A stretch of 51,534 nt of DNA. Source: Enterococcus raffinosus (lineage in GTDB: Bacteria; Bacillota; Bacilli; Lactobacillales; Enterococcaceae). The stretch spans positions 1-51,534 of the forward strand of contig NZ_JAHLOS010000034.1 in the NCBI RefSeq assembly GCF_018917525.1, in the 5' to 3' direction. The position numbers and the translations under genes are program-made. The notes beneath the pieces are model-generated. The model ran no database searches. It was not told the origin of the DNA and worked only from the letters and a program-made list of their open reading frames with translations. Below, piece by piece: positions 41,815-51,534 of the stretch. Within the stretch, counting starts at the first letter, position 1. Each line of letters begins with the position of its first letter.

Positions 41815-43762
41815 AATGAGTAAGCTGACATTAATTGCTCAACAAGACTATAGTGAGCGAATTTTATCTGCGATTCAGGGTTTCCAAGGAGTGGAAATTC
41901 GAGACCTCTTTCAGCAAAACGTCAGTAATGAATGGGTCGAGGAGTATTTTAATGAAATAGATCCTTTGCCTAGTCAAGACACGCTCGCAAAGATTGATTA
42001 CCAGTTAGAGCAAATCACACATGCTATTAGATTTATCGAACATAACGGAAGTAGTCGAGAAAAAGGCCTTCATCTCAAACGTCAAGTCGCCACTTTAAGG
42101 ACTTTAGAAGAAAATTTCGATGAAGCTGTTTTACTTTCAGAACTGGAAAGTATCCAAGAGCTGGAACAGCATTTTTTAGATGCGGGTTCTAGACAACGCG
42201 ATTTGAGCGAACAAGAAAGTCTTTTACAAAAATGGCAGACGTTAGATTTTTTGCCAAAAGAATATGGGCTACGCTCATCAAAGTGTTTTTTAGGAACTGC
42301 TGATGCAAGTATTTGGGAATCATTCAAACAAGAATTGAAGGATAAACAAATTCATTATGAAGTTATTTATAGCGATGATCATATTGTCAATTTCGTCCTA
42401 TTATATTTACGTGCAGAACAAGGAGAGGTACAAGAGCTTGTTCGTCAATTCAGCATAGTCGCCTTCAATTATAATCGAACACAGCTTCCTAAGGCTGAAC
42501 TGGCTAGTATCCAACGGGAAATGATGAAATTAGTAGAAGAACAGAAGAAGTTGGCTCGACTGATCGGTCAGAAAAAAATCGTTATTGAAAGTTTGGAAAC
42601 ATCAGAAGAAGTATTGCTGGCACGAAAAAATCGATGGTTAATTCATGATCGTTTTATTAAGGATGATAAAGTATTTTTACTCCAAGGGTGGATTGAGACT
42701 GACAGTTTCAAAAACTTTGAGACTTTTGTAGGAGAATTGATTGGCGCTGAAAATCTATATATCGAAATTGAAGAACCAACGGATACAGAGATCAATGAAG
42801 AAATTCCTACTAAATTAAAGAATCATAGGTTAGTTAAGCCTTTTGAGATGTTAACGGAAATGTACAGTTTGCCAAAATATCATGAAGTTGATCCGACACC
42901 GTGGTTTATGCCATTTTACTTTGTCTTCTTTGGAATGATGGTAGCTGATGCGGGATATGGCGCTCTAATGTTAGTAGCAACAACTGTTGCTTTGCGAACA
43001 ATATTACCGCGCGGAATGGAGCGATTTATGCGCTTTTTCCAAATTTTGGCCATTCCTACTATTTTATGGGGCTTGATCTATAATTCATTCTTTGGTTTTT
43101 CGTTAGGCTATACACCAATTCTCTCTACGAGTGATGATGTTATTAGTATTTTGATCCTATCTATCGTTTTTGGTGTGATACAGATTTTTATCGGATTGGG
43201 ATTAGCTGCCAAAGAGAATATCAAAGCCAAAAATTATCTAGGTGCAGTTTCAGATGGTTTTGCTTGGCAGGGAATTATGGTCGGGGCAATCATTGGTGGT
43301 TTAGGAAAAATGCTGATGGATAGTCAAGCGCTCTTCTTTATCGGCGTTTGGCTGGCAGTTTTAAGTGCTTTGCTGATAATCGTTACCCCGATGCTACAAT
43401 CAAAGTCTAAATTAAAAGGATTAGCTAAAGGGGCATACAACTTATATGGAATCACGAGTTACATCGGTGATTTGGTTAGTTATACACGGTTAATGGCTTT
43501 GGGTATTTCTGGCGGAAGTATTGCCGCAGCATTCAACATGTTGGTGGGCTATATGCCTCCAATAGCGCGTTTTAGCGTTGGTATTTTATTGATGTTGGCT
43601 TTACATGGATTAAATATCTTTTTATCTTTATTGTCAGCATATGTTCATGGTGCTCGATTACAATATGTAGAATTTTTTGGGAAATTTTACGAAGGTGGCG
43701 GACGTGCGTTTAGTCCACTAAAAACAGAAGAAAAATATGTAAATATCGAACAAGAAAAATAA
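41801..43762 (+). CDS. ntpI: V-type sodium ATPase subunit NtpI (a subunit)
   Basis: The 653-residue membrane subunit forms the sodium half-channels beside the rotor ring. The N-terminal soluble part (about 1-340) has coiled coils. The C-terminal part (about 350-640) has seven to eight helices, including DLVSYTRLMALGISGGSIAAAF with the essential Arg near residue 565. PWFMPFYFVFFGMMVADAGYG starts the membrane part. It overlaps ntpF by 14 nt and is followed by ntpK. Confidence 0.96.
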   Translation: MAVSKMSKLTLIAQQDYSERILSAIQGFQGVEIRDLFQQNVSNEWVEEYFNEIDPLPSQDTLAKIDYQLEQITHAIRFIEHNGSSREKGLHLKRQVATLRTLEENFDEAVLLSELESIQELEQHFLDAGSRQRDLSEQESLLQKWQTLDFLPKEYGLRSSKCFLGTADASIWESFKQELKDKQIHYEVIYSDDHIVNFVLLYLRAEQGEVQELVRQFSIVAFNYNRTQLPKAELASIQREMMKLVEEQKKLARLIGQKKIVIESLETSEEVLLARKNRWLIHDRFIKDDKVFLLQGWIETDSFKNFETFVGELIGAENLYIEIEEPTDTEINEEIPTKLKNHRLVKPFEMLTEMYSLPKYHEVDPTPWFMPFYFVFFGMMVADAGYGALMLVATTVALRTILPRGMERFMRFFQILAIPTILWGLIYNSFFGFSLGYTPILSTSDDVISILILSIVFGVIQIFIGLGLAAKENIKAKNYLGAVSDGFAWQGIMVGAIIGGLGKMLMDSQALFFIGVWLAVLSALLIIVTPMLQSKSKLKGLAKGAYNLYGITSYIGDLVSYTRLMALGISGGSIAAAFNMLVGYMPPIARFSVGILLMLALHGLNIFLSLLSAYVHGARLQYVEFFGKFYEGGGRAFSPLKTEEKYVNIEQEK

Positions 43763-43777
43763 TTGGAGGAATTTTAA

Positions 43778-44251
<474 letters not shown>

Positions 44252-44262
44252 GGAGTTTTTTG

Positions 44263-44847
44263 ATGGAAGCAATCGAAAAGATAGTCGAGCAGCTGAACCA
44301 GCAGGCTGACTTGGAACAGCGTCAGCTGAAAGAAAAAGAGACCGCGCGGATTGATCAGGACTTTCAGGCAGAATTAACAGAAATGAAGGCAGATCATCAA
44401 AAACGCTTAGAGAAAAATTTGCAAAATCTTGAAAATAATTATAAACAAGCTAAAAATCGGCGGCAGGTTGCACAAAAACAAATGATTTTAAATCAAAAAC
44501 AAGCAATTTTAGAGCGAGTGTTTGCTGAAGCTGTGGTACTAATGGAAAATTGGTCAACGAAGGAACAACAGGAGTTTGCTCACAATGCATTAAAGAAGAT
44601 GCAATTACAGGGGGAATTGGTCTTTGTTCCAGGAGAAAAATCTCAGACTGTTTTTACAAATGAATGGCTTGCTGAACAAAATAGTACGCTACCTTATCAA
44701 TTGGTTATAGGTGAAAAGCCTGTTGCAGCTCAAGCAGGTTTCCTTTTAGATAAAGACGGTGTGCAATATAACTTTCTTTATCAAAGTTTAGTAAGAGAAA
44801 TACAACAACGAGAGAGTTTTCAATTTGCTCAAACACTGTTTGACTAA
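44263..44847 (+). CDS. ntpE: V-type sodium ATPase subunit NtpE (peripheral stalk)
   Basis: The 194-residue protein has a long charged coiled coil (about 1-95, rich in KE/Q, as LKEKETARIDQDFQAELTEMKADHQKRLE) and a globular C-terminal domain (about 100-194). It forms the peripheral stalk with NtpF. I chose ATG 44263, with AAGGAG upstream, over the in-frame TTG at 44260. It lies 11 nt after ntpK. Confidence 0.93.
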   Translation: MEAIEKIVEQLNQQADLEQRQLKEKETARIDQDFQAELTEMKADHQKRLEKNLQNLENNYKQAKNRRQVAQKQMILNQKQAILERVFAEAVVLMENWSTKEQQEFAHNALKKMQLQGELVFVPGEKSQTVFTNEWLAEQNSTLPYQLVIGEKPVAAQAGFLLDKDGVQYNFLYQSLVREIQQRESFQFAQTLFD

Positions 44848-44900
44848 AGTGGCGATAATTAGATTTTCATAGTAAGAGACTACGAATTAGGAGGCATTGA

Positions 44901-45896
44901 ATGAAACAATCTACGTATCATGAATTGAATCCGCTGGTTCGTTTGAAGGAATTGGAACTGTTAACGCCTGAATTTATGGGGCGAATGTTAAAAGCAGAAG
45001 ATATGGAAGAAGTTGAGACGCTCTTTAGAGGAACGATTTATGGAGAATATTTAACTGATAATTTTTCTGAAAGTTTTGAAGAAGCTCTAGGAAAGGCTCA
45101 AGAAGAATTATTATCGGAGTTAATAAAAATCGTACCTGATACAAAAGTAGTATGGATTTATACGATGCGTTTTACCTTCCATAATCTAAAGGCATTGATC
45201 AAGGCCGAATTACTAGATCAAAACTTTGATGATCTTTATATTTATGATGGTTTTTATTCTTTAGACCAAATCAAGACGGCTATTCGAACGGGTCAAGCCA
45301 GCGGGCTACCGGATTTTTTACTTGAAAGTTTACAGGAAGTCCGAGAGCACTTTGAAGAATCAAATAGTTTACAAGGGATTGATATTATCCTTGATCGCAA
45401 ATATTTGTATTGCCAAAGGAAAATAGCCGATTTGATTGATGAGCCAGAGCTGTCAAAAGAGGTTATTAGTTTCATCGATTTTACTAATATACTGATGGTA
45501 GCACGAGGAATCAAGCAAAAGAGAAGTCGCAATTTCATGTCAACAGTATTATCGAGTCATGGAAGTATTCCAAAAGAAGAACTGCTTGATTGTGTTGAGA
45601 GTGATTTAGAACGATTTACACTTTTTCTACGAGCAACCTCTTATGGTGAAATAATCGAACCAATCATTCAAGAAAATACAATCAATCTAACTCAGTTAGA
45701 GCGGCTTTGTGATGATTATTTAACTGGCTTTTATGAAACGGCACAAACTCAAGCCTTTGGACCGTTGCCTGTATTAGCGCTGTTAAATGCAAAAGCCATC
45801 GAGGCTAAAAACCTTCGCTTGATTATCACTGGCAAAGAAGTTGGATTATCAGATGAACAAATAAGAGAGAGGATGCGTGAGACATATGGCACATAA
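44901..45896 (+). CDS. ntpC: V-type sodium ATPase subunit NtpC (d subunit)
   Basis: The 331-residue soluble subunit joins the central stalk to the K ring. It is all helical, with the V-ATPase AC39 pattern ([33 protein letters not shown] and [15 protein letters not shown]). The start ATG 44901 has TTAGGAGGCATTG upstream. The 53-nt gap before it holds no terminator. Its end overlaps ntpG by 11 nt. Confidence 0.93.
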   Translation: MKQSTYHELNPLVRLKELELLTPEFMGRMLKAEDMEEVETLFRGTIYGEYLTDNFSESFEEALGKAQEELLSELIKIVPDTKVVWIYTMRFTFHNLKALIKAELLDQNFDDLYIYDGFYSLDQIKTAIRTGQASGLPDFLLESLQEVREHFEESNSLQGIDIILDRKYLYCQRKIADLIDEPELSKEVISFIDFTNILMVARGIKQKRSRNFMSTVLSSHGSIPKEELLDCVESDLERFTLFLRATSYGEIIEPIIQENTINLTQLERLCDDYLTGFYETAQTQAFGPLPVLALLNAKAIEAKNLRLIITGKEVGLSDEQIRERMRETYGT

Positions 45897-46197
45897 AATT
45901 GGTGCAATCGGTGACAAGGACTCTGTCTTACCATTTAAACTTTTTGACTTTGATACCCGAACAACGAAAGATAAACAACTCATTCGACAGCAAATTGATG
46001 AAATGGCTAAAAATGACTATGGCATTATTTACATCACTGAGGAATTTGCTCAGCTTGTACCTGATACAATTAAACGTTATGAAGAAAAAATGATTCCAGC
46101 AATTGTTTTGATTCCTAATCATGAAGGGACATTAGGCATCGGCAAGTCCATGATTCAAGGACAAGTTGAACGAGCAGTCGGACAGAATATTTTATAA
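45886..46197 (+). CDS. ntpG: V-type sodium ATPase subunit NtpG (central stalk, F subunit)
   Basis: The 103-residue protein begins [14 protein letters not shown], the V-ATPase F/G family pattern, and has [18 protein letters not shown] and the C-terminal [10 protein letters not shown]. It is part of the rotating shaft with NtpD. I chose ATG 45886, which overlaps ntpC and matches the length of E. hirae NtpG; a longer frame would start 9 nt earlier at ATG 45877. The ribosome site is weak (GTGAG), so coupling from ntpC is likely. Confidence 0.92.
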   Translation: MAHKIGAIGDKDSVLPFKLFDFDTRTTKDKQLIRQQIDEMAKNDYGIIYITEEFAQLVPDTIKRYEEKMIPAIVLIPNHEGTLGIGKSMIQGQVERAVGQNIL

Positions 46198-46210
46198 AGG
46201 AGCTAATGAC

Positions 46211-47992
46211 TTGCAAGAAGGTAGAATAATTAAAGTTTCTGGTCCACTAGTGTTGGCAGAAAATATGGAGCAAGCGGCTATTCAAGATATTTGTTACGTA
46301 GGTGACCTTGGGGTTATCGGTGAAATCATTGAGATGCGCGGCGATGTGGCATCTATTCAAGTATATGAAGAAACTGCAGGCATTGGACCAGGAGAACCAG
46401 TTAAGACAACAGGAGAAGCACTTTCGGTAGAATTGGGTCCGGGAATTGTTTCTCAAATGTTTGATGGTATTCAACGCCCACTAGATACATTTAAGGAACA
46501 GACTGACAGTAATTTTCTTAGTCGCGGTGTTCAAATTCCAGCATTAGACCATTCGAAGAAATGGTGGTTTGATGCAACTGTTGAAGAGGGAATCACTGTG
46601 TCAGCCGGGGATATCGTCGGGACAGTAAATGAAACAAAAATCATCACGCATAAAATTATGGTACCAAATGGTGTTAAAGGGACCTTGAAGAAAATTACAT
46701 CCGGAGAGTTCACGATCGATGAGACCGTTTATGTGATTGAAACACAAAACGGCTTAGAAGAATTTTCGATGTTGCAAAAATGGCCAGTACGTCGTGGACG
46801 TCCTGTATCCGAAAAGCTTAATCCAGAAGCTCCAATGATTACAGGCCAGCGAGTAATCGACACGTTCTTCCCAGTAGTAAAAGGCGGTGCTGCCGCAGTG
46901 CCAGGACCATTCGGGGCTGGTAAAACAGTCGTTCAGCATCAGATCGCTAAATGGGCAGATGTTGACATTGTGGTTTATGTTGGTTGCGGTGAGCGCGGAA
47001 ATGAAATGACCGATGTATTGAATGAATTTCCTGAATTGATCGATCCGACAACAGGGGAATCCTTGATGGAACGAACGATTCTAATTGCAAATACCTCCAA
47101 CATGCCGGTAGCTGCACGTGAAGCCTCCATCTATACGGGAATCACTATTGCAGAATATTTCCGTGATATGGGATACAATATCGCTATCATGGCAGATTCT
47201 ACTTCACGTTGGGCGGAATCTTTGCGAGAAATGAGCGGACGTTTGGAAGAGATGCCCGGGGATGAAGGCTATCCTGCTTATCTAGGTAGTCGTTTAGCAG
47301 AATACTATGAGCGTGCTGGACGTGTGATTGCTCTAGGAAGTGACGGACGTGAAGGTTCGATTACAGCAATTAGTGCGGTTTCACCTTCTGGTGGTGATAC
47401 TTCTGAACCAGTAACTCAAAATACATTACGTGTAGTAAAAGTATTTTGGGGATTAAGTGCAACATTGGCACAGCAACGCCATTTCCCATCAATTGATTGG
47501 ATGGAAAGTTATTCGCTGTATTCTTCCGAAGTTGGGAAGTACTTAGACAATGACTTACAAGCAAATTGGTCTCAAATGGTAGCAGAAGGTATGCGGATGC
47601 TGCAAAAGGAATCTGAACTGAATGAAATCGTTCGTTTGGTCGGAATTGATTCATTGTCGGAAAAGGATCGTCTAACATTAGAGGTTGCGAAATCTTTAAG
47701 AGAAGATTATCTGCAGCAAAATGCCTTTGATGATGTGGATACTTTCACATCCAGAGAAAAACAATTCAAAATGATTCGAAATATTCTGACTCTCAATAAA
47801 GAAGGTCAACGTGCATTAGAATTAGGAACCTATTTGAAAGAGATCATGGATGGCACGGTCACTTTACGCGATCGAATTGCACGAAGCAAATATATCTCAG
47901 AGTCAGAGTTAGAAAAATTAGATCAAATCAACTCGGATATTGTATCAGAAATTCAAGCGATCGTTGCTGAAGGAGGAATGACCAATGATTAA
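46211..47992 (+). CDS. ntpA: V-type sodium ATPase catalytic subunit NtpA
   Basis: The 593-residue A subunit hydrolyses ATP. It has Walker A GPFGAGKT (about 231-238), an insert domain (about 110-190, typical of A subunits) and [17 protein letters not shown]. The catalytic Glu and arginine-facing loops are in [32 protein letters not shown]. The start is TTG at 46211 with AAGGAG at 46197-46202; a longer frame from 46166 would run into ntpG. With this start the length equals that of E. hirae. It overlaps ntpB by 8 nt. Confidence 0.98.
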   Translation: MQEGRIIKVSGPLVLAENMEQAAIQDICYVGDLGVIGEIIEMRGDVASIQVYEETAGIGPGEPVKTTGEALSVELGPGIVSQMFDGIQRPLDTFKEQTDSNFLSRGVQIPALDHSKKWWFDATVEEGITVSAGDIVGTVNETKIITHKIMVPNGVKGTLKKITSGEFTIDETVYVIETQNGLEEFSMLQKWPVRRGRPVSEKLNPEAPMITGQRVIDTFFPVVKGGAAAVPGPFGAGKTVVQHQIAKWADVDIVVYVGCGERGNEMTDVLNEFPELIDPTTGESLMERTILIANTSNMPVAAREASIYTGITIAEYFRDMGYNIAIMADSTSRWAESLREMSGRLEEMPGDEGYPAYLGSRLAEYYERAGRVIALGSDGREGSITAISAVSPSGGDTSEPVTQNTLRVVKVFWGLSATLAQQRHFPSIDWMESYSLYSSEVGKYLDNDLQANWSQMVAEGMRMLQKESELNEIVRLVGIDSLSEKDRLTLEVAKSLREDYLQQNAFDDVDTFTSREKQFKMIRNILTLNKEGQRALELGTYLKEIMDGTVTLRDRIARSKYISESELEKLDQINSDIVSEIQAIVAEGGMTND

Positions 47993-49361
47993 AGAGTATA
48001 AAACCATCAATGAAGTGGTCGGACCTTTGATGGCAATTGACAAAGTTGAAGGGATAAAGTATGAAGAGCTACTGGAAATTCGTTTAAAAAATGGCGAGTT
48101 GCGTCGCGGACAAGTTTTAGAAATCCATGAAGACAAAGCCCTAGTTCAGATTTTTGAAGGAACGAGCGGTATCAATTTAAAAGAATCTACGGCTCGTTTT
48201 TTAGGACATCCGTTGGAGTTAGGCGTATCTGAGGATATGGTTGGCCGTGTCTTTGATGGCTTAGGTCGTCCAAAAGATGGCGGACCAGAAATACTAGCGG
48301 AAAAGAATGTTGATATCAACGGGGAAGTAATTAATCCTGTTTCGCGAGATTATCCGGATGAGTTTATTCAAACTGGGATTTCAGCGATTGATCACTTGAA
48401 TACGTTAGTTCGTGGACAAAAATTACCCGTGTTCTCTGGTTTTGGTTTGCCGCACAAAGAGCTGGCGGCACAAATTGCCCGTCAAGCGACTGTATTAAAC
48501 AAGGAAGATGACTTCGCTGTAGTGTTTGCCGGGATTGGTATCACTTTTGAAGAAGCTGAATTCTTTATGGAGGATTTCCGTCAGACAGGTGCAATAGATC
48601 GTTCAGTCGTGTTTATGAATTTGGCTAACGATCCAGCTATCGAGCGGATTGCAACTCCCCGCATGGCTTTGACAGCGGCTGAATATTTGGCTTATGAAAA
48701 AGGAATGCACGTGTTGGTTATCATGACAGACATGACCAATTACTGTGAGGCCCTTCGAGAAATTTCAGCGGCTCGTCGTGAGGTTCCTGGCCGCCGTGGC
48801 TATCCTGGGTATCTGTATACGAACTTGGCGACATTATATGAACGCGCTGGTCGAATTCGCGGCTTGAAAGGTTCGGTAACCCAAATACCGATTTTAACGA
48901 TGCCAGAAGATGATAAGACACATCCAATTCCCGATTTAACGGGATATATTACAGAGGGACAAATTATCTTATCTCGAGAATTAGATAAAAATGGCATCCA
49001 GCCGCCGATTGATGTATTACCGTCCTTATCACGTTTGAAAGATAAGGGAACTGGTGAAGGAAAGACGCGGAAGGATCATGCGCCAACGATGAACCAATTG
49101 TTTGCAGCTTATGCCCAAGGGAAACAAGCTAAGGAACTAGCCGTCGTATTGGGAGATTCTGCTTTGTCGGATGTCGATAAAATCTATGCAAAATTCGCTG
49201 AGCGTTTCGAAGAAGAATATGTGAATCAAGGATTTTACGAGAATCGTTCGATTGATGAAACATTGGATCTTGGTTGGGAACTATTGGCAATGCTGCCAAG
49301 AACAGAGTTGAAACGAATCAAAGACGATATGTTGGACGAATATTTAACAAAAGGAGAATGA
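47985..49361 (+). CDS. ntpB: V-type sodium ATPase subunit NtpB (B subunit)
   Basis: The 458-residue B subunit alternates with NtpA and completes the nucleotide site. As usual it has no Walker A lysine motif ([19 protein letters not shown]). Other marks are [42 protein letters not shown], which carries the arginine finger, and [13 protein letters not shown]. The length is equal to that in E. hirae. It overlaps ntpA by 8 nt and is followed 4 nt later by ntpD. Confidence 0.98.
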   Translation: MIKEYKTINEVVGPLMAIDKVEGIKYEELLEIRLKNGELRRGQVLEIHEDKALVQIFEGTSGINLKESTARFLGHPLELGVSEDMVGRVFDGLGRPKDGGPEILAEKNVDINGEVINPVSRDYPDEFIQTGISAIDHLNTLVRGQKLPVFSGFGLPHKELAAQIARQATVLNKEDDFAVVFAGIGITFEEAEFFMEDFRQTGAIDRSVVFMNLANDPAIERIATPRMALTAAEYLAYEKGMHVLVIMTDMTNYCEALREISAARREVPGRRGYPGYLYTNLATLYERAGRIRGLKGSVTQIPILTMPEDDKTHPIPDLTGYITEGQIILSRELDKNGIQPPIDVLPSLSRLKDKGTGEGKTRKDHAPTMNQLFAAYAQGKQAKELAVVLGDSALSDVDKIYAKFAERFEEEYVNQGFYENRSIDETLDLGWELLAMLPRTELKRIKDDMLDEYLTKGE

Positions 49362-49365
49362 TCCT

Positions 49366-49998
49366 ATGGTGAAATTAAATGTTAATCCAACACGGATGGA
49401 GCTTACACGCTTGAAAAAGCAACTGACGACTGCAAGTCGCGGTCATAAGCTTTTGAAGGACAAGCAAGATGAGCTGATGAGACGTTTCATTTTACTGGTC
49501 AAAAAGAATAACGTCATGCGTGCTGAAGTCGAAGAAGAACTGCAGCAAGCAATGAAAAATTTCTCAGTAGCCGATGCGTTATTGAATGATAAGTACATTG
49601 AAGAACTGTTGGCTGTGCCTAAAGAGCGTGTAACGCTTGATGTGATTGAAAAAGATGTGATGAGCGTAAAAGTTCCGATTATGAACTTCCAACATGAAAA
49701 GGACCTTGCTGATGGTCCGCTTGAGTATGGTTTTTTGAATTCCAACGATGAGCTGGATCAAAGTATTAAAAAATTCACGAAAGTTCTGCCTAAATTACTA
49801 GAGCTGACTGAAATCGAAAAGACTTGTCAACTAATGGCTAAGGAAATCGAGAAAACGCGTCGTCGTGTTAATGCTTTAGAGTATATGACGATCCCTCAGT
49901 TAGAAGAAACGATTTATTTTATCAAAATGAAATTGGAAGAAACTGAACGTGCAGAAGTGACTCGCATGATCAAAGTTAAAAATATGGGTGCTACTTGA
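49366..49998 (+). CDS. ntpD: V-type sodium ATPase subunit NtpD (central shaft)
   Basis: The 210-residue protein is two long helices (about 10-75 and 125-200; [26 protein letters not shown] and [32 protein letters not shown]). It is the coiled-coil rotor shaft inside the A3B3 ring. Its stop codon lies inside a hairpin with a T-run (49990-50017), just upstream of ntpJ. Confidence 0.96.
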   Translation: MVKLNVNPTRMELTRLKKQLTTASRGHKLLKDKQDELMRRFILLVKKNNVMRAEVEEELQQAMKNFSVADALLNDKYIEELLAVPKERVTLDVIEKDVMSVKVPIMNFQHEKDLADGPLEYGFLNSNDELDQSIKKFTKVLPKLLELTEIEKTCQLMAKEIEKTRRRVNALEYMTIPQLEETIYFIKMKLEETERAEVTRMIKVKNMGAT

Positions 49999-50017
49999 GA
50001 AAGTAGCTCCTTTTTTT
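49990..50017 (+). terminator. Terminator overlapping the ntpD stop codon
   Basis: GCTACTT (49990-49996) and AAGTAGC (50001-50007) with loop GAGA are followed by TCC and eight T. The ntpD stop TGA (49996-49998) sits at the top of the 5' arm, so ribosomes terminating there would cover the hairpin. It probably limits but does not abolish transcription into ntpJ. Confidence 0.8.
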
Positions 50018-50031
50018 GAAGGTAGGAAGCT

Positions 50032-51390
50032 ATGGTTAAAGAAAAACACTGGCCTTTTAAAATCTATCCTATTCAATTTATTGCTTTAGGCTTTGCTGTA
50101 ATTATTTTGTTTGGAAGTGTGTTATTAACTCTGCCAATATTTACGAAATCAGGACAGGGAACACCGTTTATTGATGCACTATTTACAGCAACATCTGCAA
50201 CTTGTGTAACGGGGTTAACCACATTGACAACAAGTGAACACTGGAATATGGGTGGGCAGTTGATCATTTTAAGTATGATTGAAATCGGCGGGTTAGGCTT
50301 TATGATGATGCCTTTCATTTTTATGGCGATCATGAAAAAAAAAGTCGGTTTGATGACGCGGATCATTTTACAGGAATCATTAAATTTAGATAGTTTATCC
50401 GGTGTAATGAGATTGATGCTGTATATTTTTCGTTTTGCGATGGGATTTCAATTATTAGGCATGCTATTGTTAGCTATCGACTTTGTCCCAACTTACGGAT
50501 TCGGAAAAGGGCTTTGGTATTCGTTCTTTCATTCCATTTCGGCCTTTTGTAACGCTGGCTTTGATTTATTCGGCGATAGTTTGGTAGGATTTCAAGATAA
50601 TGCGTATGTGTTGTTTGTGATTTCTGGATTGATCGTCGGTGGTGGTTTAGGGTTTATCGTTTGGCAGGATTTGATGAATTTTCGTAAGACTCGAAAGCTT
50701 AGTCTGCATAGCAAACTTGCGTTAACTGTTTCGCTCAGCTTACTGATTATTGGGACAGTCGTGTTTTTTATTTCTGAATCCGGCGGACGTTATATAGTAG
50801 GGAGCTCGTCTCCAATAAATCGTTTTGCAAACATGCTTTTCATGTCGGTGACTGCTCGAACAGCTGGTTATTTTTCAGTTGATTATGGTAGCGTCAGTCA
50901 AGCGGGAATCCTTTTTACAATAGTTTTGATGTTTATTGGCGGGACACCTGGATCAACGGCGGGCGGATTGAAAACAACGACATTCGGCGTTTTATTGGTC
51001 CAAACGATTTCTATGCTGAAGGGAAGGATGCATGCGGAGGCTTTTAGACGAACGATTCGTCCTTCTGTTGTTTCTCGTGCACTGACTTTGTTTTTTATAA
51101 CGTTGACCTTATGTATCGCAGTAACGATGTTAATGTCAGTAACGGAAGTTTTGCCACGTTTTCGAGGAATTGAATATCTTTTGTTTGAAACTTTCTCCGC
51201 TTTTGGAACAGTCGGATTAACGATGGGGCTGACTCCTAGTTTAAGCCTTATGGGAAAAATCTTGATCATTGGTTTGATGTATATCGGCAGAGTGGGGATT
51301 CTGACAGTTGGTTTCTCACTAACCATGCGTTTAATGAAGAAAGACCAAGGAAATTACAAATTGCCAGAAGAAAGTGTCATGATTGGATAA
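50032..51390 (+). CDS. ntpJ: NtpJ, KtrB/TrkH-like potassium transporter subunit
   Basis: The 452-residue membrane protein has the four-repeat MPM fold of Trk/Ktr potassium channels, with pore segments TATSATCVTGLTT, HSISAFCNAGFDLFG, SVTARTAGYFSVD and ETFSAFGTVGLTMG. It belongs to the sodium-linked KtrII system and imports potassium. In E. hirae ntpJ is the last gene of the ntp operon. The start ATG 50032 has GAAGGTAGGA upstream. No NtpH frame fits in the 33 nt after ntpD. A partner KtrA subunit is not in this window. Confidence 0.95.
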   Translation: MVKEKHWPFKIYPIQFIALGFAVIILFGSVLLTLPIFTKSGQGTPFIDALFTATSATCVTGLTTLTTSEHWNMGGQLIILSMIEIGGLGFMMMPFIFMAIMKKKVGLMTRIILQESLNLDSLSGVMRLMLYIFRFAMGFQLLGMLLLAIDFVPTYGFGKGLWYSFFHSISAFCNAGFDLFGDSLVGFQDNAYVLFVISGLIVGGGLGFIVWQDLMNFRKTRKLSLHSKLALTVSLSLLIIGTVVFFISESGGRYIVGSSSPINRFANMLFMSVTARTAGYFSVDYGSVSQAGILFTIVLMFIGGTPGSTAGGLKTTTFGVLLVQTISMLKGRMHAEAFRRTIRPSVVSRALTLFFITLTLCIAVTMLMSVTEVLPRFRGIEYLLFETFSAFGTVGLTMGLTPSLSLMGKILIIGLMYIGRVGILTVGFSLTMRLMKKDQGNYKLPEESVMIG

Positions 51391-51468
51391 AAAGAGTCGT
51401 CCATTGGGAAATTTCGGCTCTTCGTCAAATCGTGTTGGTGGAGACAAATTTGAATAAAACTTAGTCCG

Positions 51469-51502
51469 ATATGCGGCGCGTTCTGTGCGCCGCATATTTT
51501 TT
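51469..51502. terminator. Strong terminator after ntpJ
   Basis: Perfect 11-bp arms ATATGCGGCGC and GCGCCGCATAT with a 7-nt loop are followed by six T. It lies between ntpJ and a frame entering from the right on the minus strand, so it may be bidirectional. Confidence 0.95.
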
Positions 51503-51534
51503 AGTTTTCAAAGATCAGTCCTTGTTGTAAATAG
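51501..51534 (-). CDS. Possible 3' end of a minus-strand gene (partial)
   Basis: A minus-strand frame enters at the right edge, reads Y-L-Q-Q-G-L-I-F-E-N and stops at TAA (51503-51501), directly against the terminator. Ten residues cannot identify it, and it may be chance. Confidence 0.3.
   Translation of the reverse strand, partial: YLQQGLIFEN

Noticed and set aside
46166-46210. N-terminal extension of NtpA
   Set aside because: It overlaps ntpG. The TTG at 46211 has a strong ribosome site and gives the length of the E. hirae protein.

Overview
The window looks like a chromosomal segment of an Enterococcus. The strongest sign is a complete sodium-type V-ATPase operon in the order known from Enterococcus hirae (ntpF-I-K-E-C-G-A-B-D, then ntpJ), with protein lengths that agree (NtpA 593 aa, NtpB 458 aa). 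From memory of the E. hirae proteins the sequences are close but not identical, so this is a related species. Other Gram-positive signs are strong AGGAGG ribosome sites, a glnR-glnA pair with a GlnR box, clpP with a CtsR box, ireB-ruvX-DUF1292, and an rnhC-zapA-cvpA-mutS2-trxA-uvrC run. No rRNA, tRNA, CRISPR, insertion sequence or prophage was seen.

Layout. 1-1700: clpP (minus) with a CtsR box over its -35, a leader and hairpin region downstream, and an unknown membrane-anchored protein. 1775-8184: glpQ-miaA, hflX, a PLP lyase-like gene, an untracked 57-residue protein, then glnR-glnA. 8264-12934: an ABC-2 exporter, a methyltransferase, a LytTR/DUF3021 regulatory pair, a GNAT acetyltransferase and TspO. 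13183-14457: ireB, ruvX, a His-rich DUF1292 protein and a tiny membrane protein. 14828-17912: lactate oxidase, then an amino-acid binding protein and permease with no ATPase gene. 18048-22881: a two-component system plus a MacB/FtsX-type ABC transporter, probably a peptide-stress detoxification module. 23122-25875: an amidase and an amidohydrolase. 25926-32687: DNA and RNA maintenance genes. 32775-35662: XRE regulator, membrane protein and NatAB-like exporter. 35757-41166: aldo/keto reductase, alanine/sodium symporter, a second MacB-like ABC pair and a class I glutamine amidotransferase-like hydrolase. 41491-51390: V-ATPase operon and the NtpJ potassium transporter.

How it fits together. The right side couples sodium export (NtpF-D) to potassium entry (NtpJ). 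It has a structured 5' leader that may be a sodium-sensing riboswitch, and a hairpin across the ntpD stop codon that could set the NtpJ share. The middle is dense in stress-response and export modules, each with its own regulator (two-component, LytTR, XRE, perhaps Fur/PerR).

The most interesting regulatory DNA is the V-ATPase leader and a thrice-repeated 17-bp element. That element makes the uvrC terminator and also contains the promoter and probable operator of the XRE-NatAB operon. Start sites were corrected from the longest reading frames where ribosome sites or promoters demanded it. All homology statements come from recognising motifs, not from searches.
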